From RGIG7213 sp045545665 (GTDB lineage Bacteria > Bacillota > Clostridia > Oscillospirales > CAG-272): a DNA stretch of 23,748 nt. The stretch lies in contig JAZQBL010000050.1 of the NCBI GenBank assembly GCA_045545665.1, positions 1 through 23,748 of the forward strand, given 5' to 3'. The notes under the pieces are model-generated. The model was given only the letters and a program-made list of their open reading frames with translations. It did no database searches and had not been told where the DNA came from. Positions 15,141 through 23,138 of this stretch are shown piece after piece (position 1 is the stretch's first letter; each line of letters begins with the position of its first letter). The position numbers and the translations under genes are program-made.

Positions 15141-16595
15141 TTGAAAAAGCTCACCTTACTTCATTCAAACGACTTGCACGGGGATTTTATGTCCGTACAA
15201 ACAGACAACAAACTTTTGGGCGGAATATCAATGCTTTCCGGTTACGTTGCGAAAACAAGGACGGAAGAAAAAAACGTAATATACGCCGTGGCAGGCGATA
15301 TGCTCAGAGGTTCTGTGATAGACAGCGAATTCAAGGGCCTTTCCACGATAGAAATAATGAATATGCTTTCCCCCGACGTATCGTGTGTCGGAAATCACGA
15401 ATTTGACTACGGTGTTGCTCATTTACTTTTTATAGAAAAGTGTGCGCGTTTTCCTGTTTTGAGTGCCAATCTCTATGTCAAAGGAACGAAAATACATATG
15501 TTTCGTTCCCACTATATCAAAAAAATAGGCGGTATGAAAATCCTTTTCATAGGTATTTCAACACCCGATATACTGAAAATGAATCACGAAGGTGAGCCTG
15601 TAAGCAGATACGTTGACGCAAGCGATGCGGTAGATGAGATAAAAAATCTCTGCAACAGATACAAAAACACAGATATCGACCTCACAGTGCTTTTGACACA
15701 CATAGGCTTTGAAGAAGATAAAAAGCTCGCAGCGATGATTCCTCAGGATCTCGGCGTTGATCTGATAATAGGCGGACACAGCCATACTTTACTCAATGAG
15801 CCTTATACGGTCAACGGAATACCGATCGTACAAGCTGTTACGGGAACGGATCAGATAGGACGTTTTGATATAATAATTGACGAAGAAAACAACAAAATAG
15901 ACAGCTACAAGTGGCAGCTTATACCGATAAGTGAGGAAAACTGTCCGCACGATGAAGACCTTGAAAAGCTGATACAAAAATACAAAACGGTTACCGACAA
16001 AAAATACAGCCGATATATCACTCGACTTGAACGTGAGATATTCAATTCCGACAGAAACCGTGAAAACGATATAGGCAAGCTGTTTTCCGATGCCATTCGC
16101 GAATATTTTTCGCTCGATATCATGCTTATAGCATCGGGCAGTTTGCGTGCCGAATCGTTCGGGCCTATCGTCGAATACGGCGACCTTACCGAAATGTTCC
16201 CATTCGGTGACGAGGTATATTGTTTTTATATAACAGGCACACAGCTAAAGCAGGCGATCTTTCATATATTCCGCCGCGAAGCCTTCGACGGTGTCCATAC
16301 GGAATATTACCAATTTTCAAAAGGGATAGAAATAACAGTCTCGGAAAAAGAAAAGGCTGTCACCTCTATTCTTTTCGACGGTGAGGCCATAAACGAAGAC
16401 GCAGTATTCAGCGTTGGTCTGCAAGGCTTCCACTATAAAAATATTGAAAAGTGTCTTGGTTTAAGTCGGGACGATATAACGAAAATAAAAAATCCACGCA
16501 TACTTGCCGTAAAGGACAGCGACATAATTGATGAATATTTAAGCGGCAAAGAGCTTGTAAAGATCCCGAAGGACCAAAGATGGATAACAAAATAA
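15141..16595 (+). CDS. UshA-like 5'-nucleotidase / metallophosphoesterase, probably cytoplasmic
   Basis: This two-domain phosphoesterase (484 aa) probably hydrolyses nucleotides or related phosphate esters. The N-terminal calcineurin-like domain has the metal ligands HSNDLHG (D11, H13), AGD (D53), GNHE (N85, H86), LLTHIG (H187) and GGHSHT (H213, H215). The C-terminal 5'-nucleotidase domain, from about residue 290, contains LFSDAIREYF, ASGSLRAES and MFPFGDEVYCFYITGTQL. There is no signal peptide, unlike periplasmic or wall-anchored UshA proteins. The start is a TTG because AAAGGA lies 9 nt before it; the ribosome site itself overlaps an earlier TTG at 15123. It is a single-gene unit with its own promoter. 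Confidence 0.92.
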   Translation: MKKLTLLHSNDLHGDFMSVQTDNKLLGGISMLSGYVAKTRTEEKNVIYAVAGDMLRGSVIDSEFKGLSTIEIMNMLSPDVSCVGNHEFDYGVAHLLFIEKCARFPVLSANLYVKGTKIHMFRSHYIKKIGGMKILFIGISTPDILKMNHEGEPVSRYVDASDAVDEIKNLCNRYKNTDIDLTVLLTHIGFEEDKKLAAMIPQDLGVDLIIGGHSHTLLNEPYTVNGIPIVQAVTGTDQIGRFDIIIDEENNKIDSYKWQLIPISEENCPHDEDLEKLIQKYKTVTDKKYSRYITRLEREIFNSDRNRENDIGKLFSDAIREYFSLDIMLIASGSLRAESFGPIVEYGDLTEMFPFGDEVYCFYITGTQLKQAIFHIFRREAFDGVHTEYYQFSKGIEITVSEKEKAVTSILFDGEAINEDAVFSVGLQGFHYKNIEKCLGLSRDDITKIKNPRILAVKDSDIIDEYLSGKELVKIPKDQRWITK

Positions 16596-16611
16596 GATCA
16601 TAATACAAAAG

Positions 16612-16661
16612 ACTCTCTGTATGGCGCGATATCCGTTAAGATATTTCGCCACACAGAGAGT
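16612..16661 (+). terminator. Terminator shared by convergent genes
   Basis: A long broken stem pairs ACTCTCTGT (16612-16620) with ACAGAGAGT (16653-16661) and TGGCG with CGCCA inside it, followed by TTTTTC. The minus-strand gene ends 4 nt further on, so it can stop the plus-strand gene and perhaps both. Confidence 0.8.
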
Positions 16662-16664
16662 TTT

Positions 16665-17441
16665 TCATGTATATAATACGTCGCCGCAGGAAAGATAGTG
16701 TATGCGGTTTGTTTTTTCTTTCATATATTCGTACTGTTCAACGCCTGTACAATGACAGGTAAAATATTCTGTTTTATACGATGTCAAAGCTGACACAGCC
16801 TTATCAAGGATGGACTTGTCTTCTATTTTTGAAAAATGAAATCCTCCGACAAGCACGTCGGGTTCAAACCACGAAACGATATCCATTACACCCTTATGAG
16901 AGCATCCGCTTATAAGCACACGTTTGCCGTTTTCTTCAATTAAAAGGTACTGCTCGTGCAAAAAATTATCTGGAACGAACACACCGTTTTCAAGCTTGTT
17001 AAGTCCAAAGCTGCCGAGATAGTTCGGCCGTTCGTTTTCATTTTTCGAAAACAAGCAAAGATTTTGTGATATTCTGTATTCGTCACCTGTAAAAACAAGT
17101 CTTTTTTCTTTTTCAAGCGACTTATCAAGACCGATATATTTTTCACGTCCGTTATAGTAATCACCGAACGCATATTTGCTTAAATAGACCGGCGCTTTAC
17201 CGTTTACTGACAAAAATTTTGAAAGCCCGCCGCCGTGATCATAGTGACCGTGAGAAAGTACGGCTACGTCAACTTCCGCAAGGTCTACTTTCATTTTTTC
17301 GGCATTGACCGAAAAAAGCTCTGTTTGTCCCATATCGAACAGTATTTTTTTATCTTCCGTTTCGATATAAAGGCTCAATCCGTGTTCTGCGGTGAGTACT
17401 TCGTTTTTCGTTGTGTTTTCAACAATGCATACAATTTTCAT
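16665..17441 (-). CDS. Metallo-beta-lactamase-fold hydrolase, COG1237-like
   Basis: This is a 258-aa cytosolic protein of the metallo-beta-lactamase superfamily. The metal site is SHGHYDHGGG (H64, H66, D68, H69). Further ligands are probably in SGCSHKG and FTCHCTG, and the order of segments fits the COG1237 group, which includes archaeal enzymes annotated in methanopterin synthesis. The substrate in Clostridia is unknown. The ATG at MKIVCIV is preferred; an in-frame TTG 6 codons upstream would start right after the hairpin at 17460-17485 with no room for a ribosome site. It lies 67 nt beyond the hydrogenase operon on the same strand and could be read through from it. Confidence 0.85.
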   Translation of the reverse strand: MKIVCIVENTTKNEVLTAEHGLSLYIETEDKKILFDMGQTELFSVNAEKMKVDLAEVDVAVLSHGHYDHGGGLSKFLSVNGKAPVYLSKYAFGDYYNGREKYIGLDKSLEKEKRLVFTGDEYRISQNLCLFSKNENERPNYLGSFGLNKLENGVFVPDNFLHEQYLLIEENGKRVLISGCSHKGVMDIVSWFEPDVLVGGFHFSKIEDKSILDKAVSALTSYKTEYFTCHCTGVEQYEYMKEKTNRIHYLSCGDVLYT

Positions 17442-17459
17442 AACATACCTATAATTCAA

Positions 17460-17485
17460 TACCTCCCACCAAACGGTGGGAGGTA
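17460..17485 (-). other. Strong hairpin between hydA and the MBL-fold gene
   Basis: A perfect 11-bp stem TACCTCCCACC / GGTGGGAGGTA with loop AAAC has no T tract on either strand. It could protect the 3' end of the hydrogenase mRNA or act as a weak terminator. Its GGGAGG arm looks like a ribosome binding site but is masked by the stem. Confidence 0.5.
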
Positions 17486-17507
17486 CTTAATTAAGCCGAG
17501 CTAAAGA

Positions 17508-19244
17508 TTAGCGTGTGCCTCTCTTAACATACGTTGTGTGGAGAAGCTCGTGAGCCTTGTGTTTTCCGGGTGCTTCGAAATATTCATCGTAGAGCATCTT
17601 GATAACAGGGCTTTCGTGTGACTTTCTGAGAGTCATTGCAGCGTCTGCATCATAGAGCGCCTTAGCTCTCAATGTCTTGAGATCTACGCTGTTACGTACA
17701 GCATCGCTCTGAACAGGCTGACCGCCGCCGTTGATACAACCACCGGGACAAGCCATAACTTCTACCATGTGGTAGTTCTTTTCGCCTGCATTTATAGCGT
17801 CGATAACCTTTCTTGCGTTAGCAAGACCTGAAACGACAGCGATATTAAGCTCGATACCTGCAATCGTGTACGTTGCTTCTTTAACGCCCTGCGTGCCTCT
17901 GACTTCTTTGAATTCAATAGCATCAGCAGAACCGTCAAGCTTGTAAGCTGCTGTACGGAGAGCCGCTTCCATAACACCGCCCGTTGCGCCGAATATTGCA
18001 GCACCGCCGGAAGCTGTTTCGAAAGGATCGTCGAACTTTTCGTCAGCGAGATCAACAAAGTTGATACCTGCTTCTTTTATCATTCTGCCGAGCTCACGTG
18101 TCGTGAGTGCTACGTCAACATCATCAAACGCCTGTGTTCTCTGCTCTTCTCTTGTAACTTCAAATTTCTTTGCTGTACAAGGAATTACGCTGACAACGAA
18201 GAGATCCTTAGGATCGATTCCGTTCTTCTGGCAGTAGTAGCTCTTGAGAACTGCGCCGAACATCTGCTGAGGAGACTTACAGCTGGAGATGTGGGGCAAG
18301 AAATCGGGATAGTAATGTTCGCAGAACTTGACCCAACCGGGGCAGCACGATGTGAACATAGGAAGCGTCTTCTTTTCTGTGATACGTTCGATAAGCTCGT
18401 TAGCTTCTTCAACGATCGTAAGGTCAGCCGTTACATCCATATTGAATACGTTGTCAACGCCGAGACCTCTGATAGCGCTTACCATCTTGCCTTCTACGTT
18501 TGTACCGACAGGCATATCGAATACTTCACCGAGTGTTGCACGGATGGAAGGAGCTGTAAATACGACTACCTTCTTGTTCGGGTCTGCAATAGCTTCCCAA
18601 ACCTTGTCTGTCTGGCTCTTTTCGGAAAGTGCGCCGACAGGACATGCGACGATACACTGACCGCATCCTACGCAAGGAGAATCTGCAAGATCCTTATCGA
18701 AAGCACAACCAACGTGAACGTTGAAGCCGCGTCTGATAGCGCCGATGCAGGAAACACTCTGCATATTCTTACAAGCGGCAACACAACGCATACAGTTTAC
18801 GCACTTGTTGTTGTCTCTTACAAGGTAGGGGGAGGAATTATCTATTTCATAATTCTTTCCGTCGCCCGTGAATCTGTCTTCATCTACGCCGTAATCGTGT
18901 GCAAGCTTCTGAAGCTCACAGTTGTCACTTCTTACGCAGGAAAGACATTTTTTGTTATGAGCTGAAAGTATGAGTTCAAGTGTTGTTTTTCTTGAAGCTC
19001 TTATTTTAGGTGTATTTGTAAGAACCTCCATACCTTCGGATACGGGGTATACGCAAGCGGCAACGGGGCCTCTTGCGCCCTTTACTTCAACAAGGCATAT
19101 ACGGCAAGCGCCGATGCAGTTGATATCCTTGAGGTAGCAGAGTGTGGGTATCGTAATATTCGCAGCCTTAGCAGCCTCGAGTATCGTGGAGCCTGCAGGA
19201 ACCGCAACGGATACGCCGTTAATTTTAAGATTTACCATTTCCAT
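17508..19244 (-). CDS. hydA: [FeFe] hydrogenase catalytic subunit, electron-bifurcating type
   Basis: This is the H2-forming subunit (578 aa) of a trimeric hydrogenase that uses NADH and reduced ferredoxin; it is also called HndD. The metal sites appear in order: a plant-type [2Fe-2S] (C36, C47, C50, C64), a His-Cys3 [4Fe-4S] (H96, C100, C103, C109), two [4Fe-4S] clusters (C148-C158 and C191-C201 groups) and the H-cluster. Motif L1 is TSCCPGW with C301, L2 is IPCTAKKFE with C356, and L3 is ACPGGCINGGGQP with C499 and C503. The usual Met of L2 is Ile354. The start follows AAGGAGG, which overlaps the hydB stop codon. It is last in the operon hydC-hydB-hydA. The maturases HydEFG are not in the window. 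Confidence 0.96.
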   Translation of the reverse strand: MEMVNLKINGVSVAVPAGSTILEAAKAANITIPTLCYLKDINCIGACRICLVEVKGARGPVAACVYPVSEGMEVLTNTPKIRASRKTTLELILSAHNKKCLSCVRSDNCELQKLAHDYGVDEDRFTGDGKNYEIDNSSPYLVRDNNKCVNCMRCVAACKNMQSVSCIGAIRRGFNVHVGCAFDKDLADSPCVGCGQCIVACPVGALSEKSQTDKVWEAIADPNKKVVVFTAPSIRATLGEVFDMPVGTNVEGKMVSAIRGLGVDNVFNMDVTADLTIVEEANELIERITEKKTLPMFTSCCPGWVKFCEHYYPDFLPHISSCKSPQQMFGAVLKSYYCQKNGIDPKDLFVVSVIPCTAKKFEVTREEQRTQAFDDVDVALTTRELGRMIKEAGINFVDLADEKFDDPFETASGGAAIFGATGGVMEAALRTAAYKLDGSADAIEFKEVRGTQGVKEATYTIAGIELNIAVVSGLANARKVIDAINAGEKNYHMVEVMACPGGCINGGGQPVQSDAVRNSVDLKTLRAKALYDADAAMTLRKSHESPVIKMLYDEYFEAPGKHKAHELLHTTYVKRGTR

Positions 19245-19258
19245 TTCCTGATACCTCC

Positions 19259-21151
19259 TTATTTCTTCACTATTGCCTTGAACTTACAGCTTGATTCGCA
19301 AAGACCGCACTTGATACACTTAGACTGATCAATTGTGTGAGGCTGCTTAACTGTACCTGCAATAGCACCAACGGGACATTTCTTAGCGCAAAGCGTACAA
19401 CCCTTACAGAGGTCTGTAACGATCTCGTATCTGAGCATGCTCTTACATACGCCTGCTGCACATTTCTTATCAACGATATGCTCGATATACTCGTCTTTGA
19501 AGTATCTGAGCGTGGAAAGAACGGGGTTAGGAGCGGACTGACCGAGTGCGCACAGCGAAGATGTCTTCATATGTGTTGCAAGCTCTTCGATCTTTTCGAG
19601 GTCTTCCATTTCACCGTTACCTTCGGTTATCTTTTCAAGAAGCTGAATAAGTCTCTTTGTACCGATACGGCAAGGAGTACATTTACCGCAGGATTCATCA
19701 ACGGTAAAGTCAAGGTAGAACTTGGAGATATCGACCATACAAGTATCTTCGTCCATAATGATAAGACCGCCCGAACCCATCATAGAGCCGAGAGCTGTAA
19801 GATGCTCGTAGTCAATAGGTGTGTCGATGTGTTCAGCAGGGATACAACCGCCGGAAGGACCGCCTGTCTGTGCAGCCTTAAACTTCTTGCCGTTGGGAAT
19901 GCCGCCACCGATCTCCTCAACGATCTCGCGAAGTGTCGTACCCATGGGTATTTCAACGAGACCTACGTTTGTGATCTTACCGCCGAGAGCAAATACCTTT
20001 GTTCCCTTGGATGTTTCCGTACCCATTGCGGAGTACCATTTTGCACCTTTGCGGATGATCTGAGGAATGTTTGAAAGTGTTTCAACGTTGTTAAGAACCG
20101 TAGGTTTGCCGAACAAGCCCTTAACTGCAGGGAACGGAGGACGGGGACGGGGTTCGCCTCTGTTACCTTCGATAGACGTCATAAGTGCTGTTTCTTCGCC
20201 GCATACGAATGCGCCCGCACCGAGACGGATCTCTATATCAAATTCAAAATCTGTACCGAAAATGTTCTTACCGAGAAGGCCGAGCTCCTTCGCCTGAGCG
20301 ATAGCTATGTTAAGTCTTTCAACAGCAACGGGGTATTCTGCACGTACGTATACGTAACCCTGCTTAGCGCCTATCGTATAACCTGCGATAGCCATAGCCT
20401 CGATTATTGCGTGGGGGTCTCCTTCAAGAATTGAACGGTCCATAAATGCACCGGGGTCGCCTTCGTCTGCGTTACAGCAAACGTATTTGATATCACCGGG
20501 AGTTGCTTTTGCAAACGCCCACTTCTTACCTGTGGGGAAGCCTGCGCCGCCGCGTCCTCTGATACCGGATTCGAGAAGTTCGTTGATAACGTCATCGGGA
20601 GTCATCGTTGTAACGGCTTTAGCAAGTGCCTGGTAACCGTCTGTTGCGATGTATTCGTAGATGTTTTCAGGGTCGATAACGCCGCAGTTTCTAAGCGAGA
20701 TTCTGAGCTGCTTCTTGTAGAAGTTCGTCTCGTAAAGAGAGATTATCGAGCCGTCTGTATGTACGGTCTCCTGATAAAGAAGATCCTTAACGATATTTCC
20801 TTCCTTGAGGTGTTCTTTAACGACTCTCTTAACTCCTTCGGGAGTTGCCTGAGCGTAGAACGCACCTTCGGGATATACGATCATAATAGGGCCGAGAGCG
20901 CAAAGACCGAAGCATCCCGTTCTTACAACGAGGATCTCATCTTCAAGTCCTTCTGCTTTAAGCTCTTCTTCAAGAGCTGCAAGAACTTTTTTACTGCCCG
21001 AGGAATTACAGCCCGTACTTCCGCAAACGAGTACCTGCTTGCGGTAACCTGTCTGCTTTGCGAGCTTTTCGCCTTCCTCTGCAACTATCTGTCTTACCTT
21101 AACGATATCGGCATATTTGGCTTTAATTTCATTAAGCTGTTCGAGAGTCAT
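19259..21151 (-). CDS. hydB: NuoF-like flavin subunit of the bifurcating hydrogenase
   Basis: This subunit (630 aa, also HndC) binds FMN and NADH and is the probable site of electron bifurcation. Residues about 38-115 are a thioredoxin-like [2Fe-2S] domain (C43, C48, C80, C84). The NuoF core follows, with RGRGGAGFPTGKKW, ADEGDPGAFMDR and GAGAFVCGEETAL. ESCGKCTPCRIGTKR binds a [4Fe-4S] cluster. The C-terminus carries two ferredoxin-like clusters (CKGCTLCAKKCP and CIKCGLCESSCK). The N-terminal domain replaces a separate HndB-type protein, which is why the operon has three genes. The ATG is preferred over an upstream TTG. The start overlaps the hydC stop by one base (TGATG), with GGAGGGG ahead of it. 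Confidence 0.96.
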   Translation of the reverse strand: MTLEQLNEIKAKYADIVKVRQIVAEEGEKLAKQTGYRKQVLVCGSTGCNSSGSKKVLAALEEELKAEGLEDEILVVRTGCFGLCALGPIMIVYPEGAFYAQATPEGVKRVVKEHLKEGNIVKDLLYQETVHTDGSIISLYETNFYKKQLRISLRNCGVIDPENIYEYIATDGYQALAKAVTTMTPDDVINELLESGIRGRGGAGFPTGKKWAFAKATPGDIKYVCCNADEGDPGAFMDRSILEGDPHAIIEAMAIAGYTIGAKQGYVYVRAEYPVAVERLNIAIAQAKELGLLGKNIFGTDFEFDIEIRLGAGAFVCGEETALMTSIEGNRGEPRPRPPFPAVKGLFGKPTVLNNVETLSNIPQIIRKGAKWYSAMGTETSKGTKVFALGGKITNVGLVEIPMGTTLREIVEEIGGGIPNGKKFKAAQTGGPSGGCIPAEHIDTPIDYEHLTALGSMMGSGGLIIMDEDTCMVDISKFYLDFTVDESCGKCTPCRIGTKRLIQLLEKITEGNGEMEDLEKIEELATHMKTSSLCALGQSAPNPVLSTLRYFKDEYIEHIVDKKCAAGVCKSMLRYEIVTDLCKGCTLCAKKCPVGAIAGTVKQPHTIDQSKCIKCGLCESSCKFKAIVKK

Positions 21152-21666
21152 CAATTGTCCCCTCCTTCTTCTTTGTTGCGGTATGAGTCAAGTATTGCGG
21201 GAACCTGTTCTGTTGTTACCTTACCGTAAACGTCTTCGTCAACGAGCATAACGGGAGCAAGTCCGCATGCGCCTACGCAACGGCAAGCGTCGATTGAGAA
21301 AAGGCCGTCTTCCGTGCATTCGCCCGATTTGATTCCGAGACGTGCTTCGATAGCTTCGAGAATCTTGTCGGATCCCTTAACATAACATGCCGTACCCAAG
21401 CAAACGCTTATCTTGTGCTTGCCCTTCGGCGTAAGTGAAAATTGTGAGTAAAACGTAGCAACACCGTAAACTTCGGACAACGAAATGCCGAGACCTTCTG
21501 CGATCATCGTCTGCACTTCGATGGGAAGATAGCCGTATATACCCTGTGCTTCCTGAAGCACGGGCATAAGGCCGCCCTTCTGGTCGCGGTGTTTAGCTAT
21601 TACTTCCTTGAGTTGCTCCTCCTGAACTACTGTTCCCTTGAAAGGAATCAAGGTTTTTTCATCCAT
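21151..21666 (-). CDS. hydC: NuoE-like [2Fe-2S] subunit of the bifurcating hydrogenase
   Basis: This is a 171-aa thioredoxin-fold subunit, also called HndA, that pairs with the NuoF-like protein. The cluster ligands C89, C94, C130 and C134 lie in VCLGTACYVKG and DACRCVGACGLAPV. The N-terminal helical part with LMPVLQEAQGIYGYLP and VYGVATFYSQF is typical of NuoE. It is the first gene of the operon. The start ATG follows AAGGAGGTC. A leader of about 118 nt separates it from the promoter and contains the structure at 21705-21762. Confidence 0.95.
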   Translation of the reverse strand: MDEKTLIPFKGTVVQEEQLKEVIAKHRDQKGGLMPVLQEAQGIYGYLPIEVQTMIAEGLGISLSEVYGVATFYSQFSLTPKGKHKISVCLGTACYVKGSDKILEAIEARLGIKSGECTEDGLFSIDACRCVGACGLAPVMLVDEDVYGKVTTEQVPAILDSYRNKEEGGDN

Positions 21667-21704
21667 GATGTGACCTCCTTGTGTATATTGTATTATCGCA
21701 CACT

Positions 21705-21762
21705 AAAAACGCATCTCTGACCGTAAAAAAGTGCCGCACAGGACACAGCGGCAGAAGATGCG
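21705..21762 (-). promoter_or_regulatory. Structured leader RNA of the hydrogenase operon
   Basis: On the minus transcript an outer stem CGCATCT (21762-21756) / AGATGCG (21716-21710) encloses an inner hairpin TGCCGC (21753-21748) / GCGGCA (21737-21732) with a 10-nt loop. The inner hairpin is followed by C and TTTTTT, and the outer stem by TTTTT. Both look like intrinsic terminators placed between promoter and hydC, so an attenuator or riboswitch-like control is plausible. It matches no RNA family that I recognise. Confidence 0.55.
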
Positions 21763-21790
21763 AACGATGTGCTTTTCATTTTATGGCTTC

Positions 21791-21819
21791 ATTATACTAT
21801 ATAATCTTGAATAATTCAA
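21791..21819 (-). promoter_or_regulatory. Promoter of hydC-hydB-hydA
   Basis: On the minus strand TTGAAT (21814-21819), a 17-nt spacer and TATAAT (21791-21796) are present. Initiation would fall near 21784. Confidence 0.8.
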
Positions 21820-21820
21820 G
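21806..21820. promoter_or_regulatory. Palindromic operator candidate over the hydrogenase -35 box
   Basis: CTTGAATAATTCAAG is a perfect 7-bp inverted repeat with a 1-nt centre, and it covers the whole -35 hexamer. A dimeric repressor bound here would block the promoter. It does not match the Rex consensus. Confidence 0.45.
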
Positions 21821-21850
21821 TCATTTTGACGTTTTTTTGTACCACTTTTT

Positions 21851-21907
21851 CGTTTTTCCCGAAAAACGGCGATATCGACAAATTTGACGAAGCAAATTTG
21901 TCGATAT
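21851..21907 (-). terminator. Probable fnlC terminator, double hairpin
   Basis: A perfect 15-bp stem ATATCGACAAATTTG / CAAATTTGTCGATAT with a 6-nt loop (21872-21907) is followed on the minus strand by CGCCGTTTTTCGGG. That segment is part of a second 8-bp hairpin at 21851-21868. The pair lies in the 289-nt gap between fnlC and the hydrogenase promoter, which holds no gene. Confidence 0.55.
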
Positions 21908-21955
21908 TGCACAAAATATATACGTTAAATACGCACCAAAAAGGTATACGTTTGT

Positions 21956-23137
21956 TTATTTTCTCCAAACCATTTTGTCCACAACGCCGGTATAAGATTG
22001 GATGATCTTTATCACTTTTGTTGATACATTTTCATCTGTATAGTCGGGCACGGAAAGACCGATATCGCCGTTTTCGTTCATCTCAACAGCGGTGTCTACA
22101 GCCTGCAAAATATTCTTTTCGTCTATGCCCGCAAGGATAAAACAAGCCTTGTCAAGTGCCTCGGGACGCTCCGTTGACGTTCTTATGCAGACAGCGGGAA
22201 AAGGTTCTCCGACAGACGTAAAAAACGAGCTTTCTTCCGGAAGCGTTCTGCTGTCGGAAACGACAGCATATGCGTTCATCTGCAATTTATTGTAGTCGCA
22301 AAAGCCCAAAGGCTCGTGTCTTATAACTCTTCTGTCAAGAGGAAAATGCGCCTCTTCAAGTCTTTTTTTGCTTCTCGGATGGCACGAATAAAGCACGGGC
22401 ATATCGTACTTTTCCGCCATTTTATTGATAGCGGAGAAAAGCGATTTGAAATTCTTTTCCGTATCAATATTCTCCTCCCTATGAGCAGAAAGAAGTATAT
22501 ACTTTTTCCTCTGCAAGCCGAGCTTTTCAAGAATATCGGACGCTTTTATCCTGTCAAGATTCTTATGAAGTACCTCTGCCATAGGCGAGCCTGTAACGTA
22601 CGTTCTTTCCTTGGGAAGTCCGCACTCGTGCAGGTATTTTCTCGCATGCTCGGAATACGCCAGGTTTACGTCTGAGATTATATCAACGATACGGCGGTTT
22701 GTTTCTTCGGGTAAACATTCGTCTTTGCATCTGTTTCCCGCTTCCATATGGAATATCGGAATATGGAGTCTCTTTGCGGATATTGCAGAAAGACAGCTGT
22801 TTGTATCTCCGAGAATAAGAAGTGCATCGGGTCTTATCTGCGACATAAGCTTATACGAAGCATTGATTATATTGCCGACTGTTGCGCCGAGATCGTCACC
22901 GACAGCATCCATATATACTTCGGGCGGTGCAATACCGAGATCATCAAAAAATATACCGTTTAAATTATAATCGTAATTTTGTCCCGTATGTGCAAGCAAA
23001 CAGTCAAAATACTCACGGCATTTCGTTATAACGGATGAAAGACGTATTATTTCTGGTCTTGTTCCAACGATTATCAAAAGCTTCAGTTTTCCGTTATGCT
23101 TAAAATTAACGTTTCTGTAATCGGTCCTTAATTCCAT
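21956..23137 (-). CDS. fnlC: UDP-N-acetyl-L-fucosamine 2-epimerase (FnlC/WbjD/CapG type)
   Basis: This is a non-hydrolysing UDP-sugar 2-epimerase (393 aa). It is the last step from UDP-4-keto intermediates to UDP-N-acetyl-L-fucosamine, a precursor of capsule and O-antigen. The signature residues are GTRPEIIRLS (25-34), LGDTNSC (108-114), HMEAGNRC (129-136) and LPEETNRRIVD (141-151), which fit the FnlC branch better than WecB/MnaA, although the folds are the same. The ATG of MELRTD is chosen because GGAG lies 6 nt before it. It starts one base after the stop of the upstream fnlB-like gene, so they form a tight pair. Confidence 0.88.
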   Translation of the reverse strand: MELRTDYRNVNFKHNGKLKLLIIVGTRPEIIRLSSVITKCREYFDCLLAHTGQNYDYNLNGIFFDDLGIAPPEVYMDAVGDDLGATVGNIINASYKLMSQIRPDALLILGDTNSCLSAISAKRLHIPIFHMEAGNRCKDECLPEETNRRIVDIISDVNLAYSEHARKYLHECGLPKERTYVTGSPMAEVLHKNLDRIKASDILEKLGLQRKKYILLSAHREENIDTEKNFKSLFSAINKMAEKYDMPVLYSCHPRSKKRLEEAHFPLDRRVIRHEPLGFCDYNKLQMNAYAVVSDSRTLPEESSFFTSVGEPFPAVCIRTSTERPEALDKACFILAGIDEKNILQAVDTAVEMNENGDIGLSVPDYTDENVSTKVIKIIQSYTGVVDKMVWRK

Positions 23138-23138
23138 T

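Noticed and set aside
19337..20074. Plus-strand open frame of 245 codons inside hydB
   Set aside because: It is antisense to a strongly conserved NuoF-like gene and is a by-product of its codon use.
21806..21820. Rex binding site before the hydrogenase operon
   Set aside because: The palindrome is CTTGAAT-T-ATTCAAG with a 1-nt centre, which does not fit TTGTTAA-n4-TTAACAA.
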